NCBI GenBank assembly: GCA_036563895.1
Contig: DATCLN010000008.1
Location: 1 to 43,856, forward strand
Reading direction: 5' to 3'
Length of the DNA: 43,856 bases
Source of the DNA: ZCTH02-B3 sp036563895
Lineage (GTDB): Bacteria > Bacillota > Bacilli > Paenibacillales > Paenibacillaceae
How positions within the stretch are numbered: position 1 is the first letter of the stretch; the number at the start of each line of letters is the position of its first letter. The notes under the pieces were generated by a model that did no database searches, was not told where the DNA came from, and worked only from the letters and a program-made list of their open reading frames with translations. The position numbers and the translations under genes are program-made. Positions 39,723 to 43,856 of the stretch are shown in pieces.

Positions 39723-41432
39723 ATGAGACCTTCCGCACAGGAGATGCTGCGCTTGTGGCTTGAGGATCCGGCGGTGGACGAAGCGACCAAGGAGGAGCTG
39801 CGCGCCGTTGCGGACGACCCGCGGGAGGTGGAGGACCGATTCTTCCGCGACCTCGAATTTGGCACCGGCGGCCTGCGCGGCGTGATGGGCGCGGGCACGA
39901 ACCGGATGAACCGCTACGTGATCGGCCGGGCGACGCAGGGGCTGGCCGAGGACCTGCTGGAACGGGCCGGGGGCCGGGAGGCGCCGCTGGTCGTCATCGC
40001 CCACGATTCGCGCCGCAATTCCGCCGAATTCGCCCTGGAGGCCGCGTGCGTGCTGGCGGGCAACGGCATTCGCGTCCGGCTGTTCAGGGGCCTTCGCCCC
40101 ACGCCGCAGCTGTCCTTCGCCGTGCGGGACCTGGGTGCGGCGGCCGGCATCGTCATCACCGCCAGCCACAATCCGCCCGAGTACAACGGGTACAAGGTGT
40201 ACGCCTCGGACGGCGGGCAGCTCTTGCCGGATGATGCGAAACGGCTCACCGCGCGCATCGAACGGGTGTCCTTTGACCGGGTCCGGCGGCTTTCGCCGGA
40301 GGAAGCCGAGGCGCGGGGGCTGCTGGAGTGGCTGGACGAAGAAGCGGACCGGCGCTATGTGGACGCCGTCCTGGCCCAGTCGCTGCGGACTGAGCTTCTG
40401 AAGGGCGGTGCGGCGGAAGCGCTGACCATCGTGTACACGCCCTTGCACGGCGCCGGGAATGTGCCGGTGCGGGAGACGCTGCGTCGGGCGGGCTTCACCC
40501 GCGTCCACGTGGTGGCGGAGCAGGAGAAGCCGGACGGCGCGTTTCCCACGGTGAAGTCGCCCAATCCGGAGGAGCGCGGGGCGTTCGACCTGGCCATCGC
40601 GCAGGCGGAGCGGCTCGGCGCGGACCTCGTGCTGGGCACCGACCCCGACGCCGACCGGCTGGGGGTTGTCGTCAAGAATGAAGAAGGCCGGTATGTGGTG
40701 CTTTCCGGCAACCAGACGGGGGCTTTGATCGTTCATTATTTATTGACGACGCTCAAAGAGCAGGGGAGACTGCCGGCGAACGGCGCGGTGGTCAAAACCG
40801 TCGTCACGGGCGAGATGGGGGCCGACATCGCCCGCTCCTTCGGCTGCCGGGTGTTCAACACGCTGACCGGCTTCAAGTACATTGGTGAAAAAATCACCCA
40901 GTTCGAGCGGACCGGCGAACATGCGTTTTTGTTCGGATACGAGGAAAGCTACGGGTATCTGGCCGGCACCTACGCGCGGGACAAGGACGCGGTGGTCGCC
41001 GCATTGCTGGTGTGCGAGGCCGCCGCGTACTGGAAATCGAAGGGGAAGTCGCTGTACGGCGTGCTGCTGGATTTGTACGAGCGGTACGGCGCCTATCTGG
41101 AACGGCTGGAGTCCCGCACGCTGAAGGGCAAGGACGGCCTGGAACGCATCCGCGCCATCATGGAGGACTGGCGGAGCCGTCCTCCCGCGGAAGTGGCCGG
41201 CGTCCGCGTGAGCGGGACGGAAGACTACAAGGACGGGCTGAACGGCCTCCCGCCGGAGAACGCCCTGAAGTTCCTGCTGGAGGACGGGTCGTGGTTCTGC
41301 CTGCGGCCGTCCGGCACCGAGCCGAAGATCAAGATCTACTTCGGGGTGCGTCGCAAGGAACTGAAGGAAGCTGAAGACGCGCTGGAACGGCTGGTGGCGG
41401 CCGTCATGGCCCGGGTGGACGGCCTGGGGTGA
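39723..41432 (+). CDS. pgcA: Phospho-sugar mutase (alpha-phosphoglucomutase, PgcA type)
   Basis: Interconverts glucose-6-phosphate and glucose-1-phosphate (or a related sugar phosphate), feeding UDP-glucose for glycolipid and wall polymers. 569 residues, matching PgcA (581 in B. subtilis). The phosphorylated serine is S148 in TASHNPPEYNGYKVY; the metal loop is D307-P-D309-A-D311-R; the substrate loop is GYEESYGYL; the phosphate-binding end is RPSGTEPKIKIYF. The ATG follows GAGAGGAGG. It may be cotranscribed with fabZ. Confidence 0.95.
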   Translation: MRPSAQEMLRLWLEDPAVDEATKEELRAVADDPREVEDRFFRDLEFGTGGLRGVMGAGTNRMNRYVIGRATQGLAEDLLERAGGREAPLVVIAHDSRRNSAEFALEAACVLAGNGIRVRLFRGLRPTPQLSFAVRDLGAAAGIVITASHNPPEYNGYKVYASDGGQLLPDDAKRLTARIERVSFDRVRRLSPEEAEARGLLEWLDEEADRRYVDAVLAQSLRTELLKGGAAEALTIVYTPLHGAGNVPVRETLRRAGFTRVHVVAEQEKPDGAFPTVKSPNPEERGAFDLAIAQAERLGADLVLGTDPDADRLGVVVKNEEGRYVVLSGNQTGALIVHYLLTTLKEQGRLPANGAVVKTVVTGEMGADIARSFGCRVFNTLTGFKYIGEKITQFERTGEHAFLFGYEESYGYLAGTYARDKDAVVAALLVCEAAAYWKSKGKSLYGVLLDLYERYGAYLERLESRTLKGKDGLERIRAIMEDWRSRPPAEVAGVRVSGTEDYKDGLNGLPPENALKFLLEDGSWFCLRPSGTEPKIKIYFGVRRKELKEAEDALERLVAAVMARVDGLG

Positions 41433-41545
41433 GTCCGATGGCGGCCGCGGGTGGGTCCGGACCGCGGCTTCGGGTATGTCCGGACGACGGTACCGGGTGA
41501 GTCGTGTCCGGACCACGGCATCGGGAGAGTCCGGGCAGACCCAAC
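41427..41545 (+). repeat. GC-rich degenerate tandem repeat, period about 23
   Basis: Units begin GGGT-(G/A)-(A/G/T)-GTCC at 41427, 41449, 41472, 41495 and 41523, spacings 22, 23, 23 and 28. The first unit overlaps the last codons of pgcA. It fills the gap before the DUF5693 gene. Confidence 0.75.
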
Positions 41546-41595
41546 GGGGCGGAGTCAGGGCGGGGCGGCCCAATAAGAAACGGGAGTGGACGCGC

Positions 41596-43758
41596 TTGAC
41601 GTGGTTTCGGTCGATGGAACGATGGAACAGAAGACTGCCCAGACTGCTCTGGATCGTCGTGCTGGCGGGCGTCCTCGGCTCGCTGCCGCTGATCGCGGCG
41701 CGGGTGCAGACGGAGCGCTCGGCGGACGCGGTCACGTTCGCCTTTGACTTTCGCGACCTGCTGGAGATCGCTTCCACCCAGGCCGATCCGGAGGGGTTCG
41801 TGCGGCAGCAGCTGCCCGTGCTGAGACAGGCCGGAGTCAACGCCATGATCGTGTTCGAAAGCACGCTGGAAGAGCTGGCCTGGGCGGGGTCCGTGGCGGT
41901 GTACGACGCCCGTCAGGCCGCCCTGCTGGAAGGACGCGTGGAAGACCCCTCCGACAACGGCACTTATGTCCTTTTTCATAACCCGGAAGAAGAACGGGTC
42001 TTGAGACCGATCATCGAGACGGCGTTCGGCCTCTTGGGCGTGACGGTTGAGCCTTGGTCCCACGACGGCCGGGGAGGCCTCAGGATCGGCATGGGGAAGG
42101 ACGACGCCCTGCTCCGCCCGATGCAGCCGAACCCGCTGGCGATGCGCAAGCTGCGGGAAGCCGGGTTTCTCATCGTGCCCCGCCTGTCCGACCGGACGGC
42201 GTTCAACGCCGCGGAGATGGAGCGGTGGCTGGACAGCTTCACGGAGTTCGGCGTGCGGCTGATCGTGTTTGACGGCAACGCGGTGACCGGGTACGGCGAC
42301 CACGGCCGGACGCGCAGCCTGGATACGTTTGCGGCGATGCTGCGGGAGCGCGGCATCGCCATCGGCATGTTCGAGAACCTCCGGACGCCGCAGCAGGGCA
42401 TGTACGGCCTGGCCGAGCGGCTGGATTACCAGGCGGTGCGGGTGCATCCCGTGGCGGAGGCGGAGATGCTCACCCTGTCGCCCGGCCAGCTGGCGGACCG
42501 GATCGTGCTTGCCGTCAAGGACCGCAATATCCGAATGATCTATCTGAACGCGACGCCGGCCCGGGACGCGGTGAGGGGCCGCATCGTATATCCGCTGGAC
42601 ACCGTCGTGAAGGCGCTGGGCGGCGGCGACGGCGTGCAGGGCGCGGTGGCAAGGCTTGCGGATCTCGGTTATCCCGCGGGACAAGCCGTGCCCTTCGAGG
42701 CGCACCAGGCGCCTTTGGAGCCGCTTTGGCGCGCCCTGGTCATCGCGGGATCGGTGGCGCTGACGGCACTGGCCTTCGGGCTGTTTTTCCAGAATCTGTT
42801 GCTGCCGGTGACAGCGATCGGTGCCTTCGGAGGCCTGGCGGCGTTCGTCCTGAACGCCGAACTGCCCATGCAGGGGCTGGCGCTGCTGGCGGCGATGGCT
42901 TCGCCGACCATCGCCGTGGTCTGGCTGGTCCGCCGGCTGCGGGAGCGGGCCGGCGCCGCGGGGACGCCGGTGCCGGCCTGGGACCCGGAAGCCGGGCATG
43001 CTGCGGACAAGACTTCTGACAGTGAACGTTGGTCGGACGGCGACAAAGAGGTTGCCGCGGCCGGGCATCCGCCGGTCGGGAATGCCGCGGGCGCGCGGTC
43101 CTTCGGCGGGCGGCTTGGACGGACGTTTTTGCTGTATCTTGCAGTTTCGGTTTTGTCACTGGTGTCCGTTCCGCTGATCGCGGGACTGCTTGACGACATC
43201 CGCTACAGCCTGGTGCTGCTGCAGTTCCGCGGCGTAAGCGTCCTGCATCTGGCGCCGGTCGTGTTCGTGGCGATTTACGTTTTCCTGTACAGGCCGGGCG
43301 GTTCGGTGCGCGAGAACGCGCGGAAGCTCCTCGCCACGCCCGTGACGGCGCTGTGGCTGGTGGCGGGCGCCGTGCTCGGCGCCGCCGGGCTGTATTATCT
43401 CACCCGGACGGGCAACAGCGGCCTGGCGACGGAACTGGAACTTCAGCTGCGCCGGATGCTGGAAAACACGTTCGGCGTGCGTCCGAGGTTCAAGGAATTC
43501 GTGCTCGGCCATCCCATGCTGATGCTGGGCATCTGGCTGTCGCTGCGGGACCGGCGGTGGCTGTGGCTGCTCATCTTTGCGGCCATCGGCCAGCTGTCCC
43601 TGGTGGACACGTTCGCGCACATTCATACGCCGCTGGATATCTCGGTCATCCGGGCCACCCTCGGGCTGCTGCTCGGCGCGCTGACGGGTCTTATCGCCAT
43701 TGCTGTCTGGAGAGGGGGCGAGGCGCTGTGGCGCGCGGTTCACCGGCTGCGGCCCTGA
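41596..43758 (+). CDS. DUF5693 family membrane protein
   Basis: A 720-residue protein. One N-terminal membrane helix (about 15-35) precedes a soluble domain (about 40-370) with an alpha/beta repeat pattern and extracytoplasmic-looking character (VNAMIVFESTLEELA, FLIVPRLSDRTAF, GIAIGMFENLRTPQQGM). After about residue 375 it has some eight to ten membrane helices, interrupted by a charged loop (about 440-505). It resembles the DUF5693 family, whose members lie next to csaB in Bacilli; the function is unknown. The start TTG at 41596 has GGGAGTGG upstream; the ATG at 41614 lacks a site. It ends 98 bases before the window edge. Given the order in relatives, csaB may follow. Confidence 0.82.
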   Translation: MTWFRSMERWNRRLPRLLWIVVLAGVLGSLPLIAARVQTERSADAVTFAFDFRDLLEIASTQADPEGFVRQQLPVLRQAGVNAMIVFESTLEELAWAGSVAVYDARQAALLEGRVEDPSDNGTYVLFHNPEEERVLRPIIETAFGLLGVTVEPWSHDGRGGLRIGMGKDDALLRPMQPNPLAMRKLREAGFLIVPRLSDRTAFNAAEMERWLDSFTEFGVRLIVFDGNAVTGYGDHGRTRSLDTFAAMLRERGIAIGMFENLRTPQQGMYGLAERLDYQAVRVHPVAEAEMLTLSPGQLADRIVLAVKDRNIRMIYLNATPARDAVRGRIVYPLDTVVKALGGGDGVQGAVARLADLGYPAGQAVPFEAHQAPLEPLWRALVIAGSVALTALAFGLFFQNLLLPVTAIGAFGGLAAFVLNAELPMQGLALLAAMASPTIAVVWLVRRLRERAGAAGTPVPAWDPEAGHAADKTSDSERWSDGDKEVAAAGHPPVGNAAGARSFGGRLGRTFLLYLAVSVLSLVSVPLIAGLLDDIRYSLVLLQFRGVSVLHLAPVVFVAIYVFLYRPGGSVRENARKLLATPVTALWLVAGAVLGAAGLYYLTRTGNSGLATELELQLRRMLENTFGVRPRFKEFVLGHPMLMLGIWLSLRDRRWLWLLIFAAIGQLSLVDTFAHIHTPLDISVIRATLGLLLGALTGLIAIAVWRGGEALWRAVHRLRP

Positions 43759-43856
43759 GTCCCGGAAGTCCGGGCGACGGCAAGGATGGCGCGGGACGGG
43801 CAGATCGGTCAGGTAGCGGGTAAAAAACGGGAAAACAACGGGCGGCACAGAAAACG
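43759..43856. other. Window end, no gene seen
   Basis: No start codon with a supporting site and no terminator is evident. A TCCCGGAAGTCCGGG-type inverted repeat lies just after the DUF5693 stop. Confidence 0.4.

Overview
The window is one continuous piece of a high-GC (by eye about 65%) Bacilli chromosome, most likely from the Paenibacillaceae (the Thermobacillus/Paenibacillus/Cohnella area). The assignment rests on gene order and protein type: ywlG-glyA-upp-mnaA-atp, ypdA followed by an 11-gene nuo operon, ywzB-murA-spoIID-spoIIQ, spoIIID-mbl-flhO-flhP, an EpuA-like gene, fabZ, a phosphoglucomutase and a DUF5693 protein. The sporulation genes, with recognisable sigma-F and sigma-E promoters, show an endospore former. 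No species can be named from the sequence alone. Nearly every gene is on the + strand; only three (a small CysS-tail-like ORF, an old-yellow-enzyme gene and a 110-residue membrane protein) are on the minus strand.

Layout. 1-2155: YwlG-family protein and serine hydroxymethyltransferase, closed by a bidirectional terminator. 2151-4206: minus-strand island with an AT-rich repeat cluster, NamA-type ene-reductase and a small CxxC membrane protein. 4336-6284: uracil phosphoribosyltransferase and UDP-GlcNAc 2-epimerase. 6285-14176: a repeat-rich intergenic region, a clear sigma-A promoter, then the complete F1Fo ATP synthase operon atpZ-I-B-E-F-H-A-G-D-C with terminator. 14244-15230: bacillithiol disulfide reductase-like YpdA. 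15283-25715: nuoABCDHIJKLMN, with no nuoE, nuoF or nuoG. 25942-29048: a large secreted S8 protease with three SLH domains, coupled to ywzB. 29198-34383: murA, spoIID, spoIIQ and a degenerate HD-GYP protein. 34567-37852: spoIIID, mbl and two flagellar rod/hook-type genes. 37874-43758: EpuA-like protein, CDP-alcohol phosphatidyltransferase, FabZ, phospho-sugar mutase and DUF5693 protein. The window ends about 100 bases after that gene.

How the genes work together. The central 19 kb is an energy-conversion block in which complex I builds the proton gradient that the ATP synthase consumes. The flanks are cell-envelope and development genes: MnaA, MurA, PgsA-like and FabZ supply wall and membrane precursors; Mbl guides wall elongation; SpoIID and SpoIIQ remodel peptidoglycan during engulfment; SpoIIID is the mother-cell regulator; the SLH protease is an S-layer or wall-attached enzyme.

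I found no rRNA, tRNA, CRISPR array, transposase or prophage. The least ordinary features are the AT-rich inverted/direct repeat cluster near 2.5 kb, the orphan CysS-tail ORF, low-complexity extensions on NuoC and the PgsA-like protein, a HD-GYP protein lacking the HD histidine, palindromes upstream of atp and fabZ, and several intergenic regions made of short GC-rich degenerate tandem repeats.
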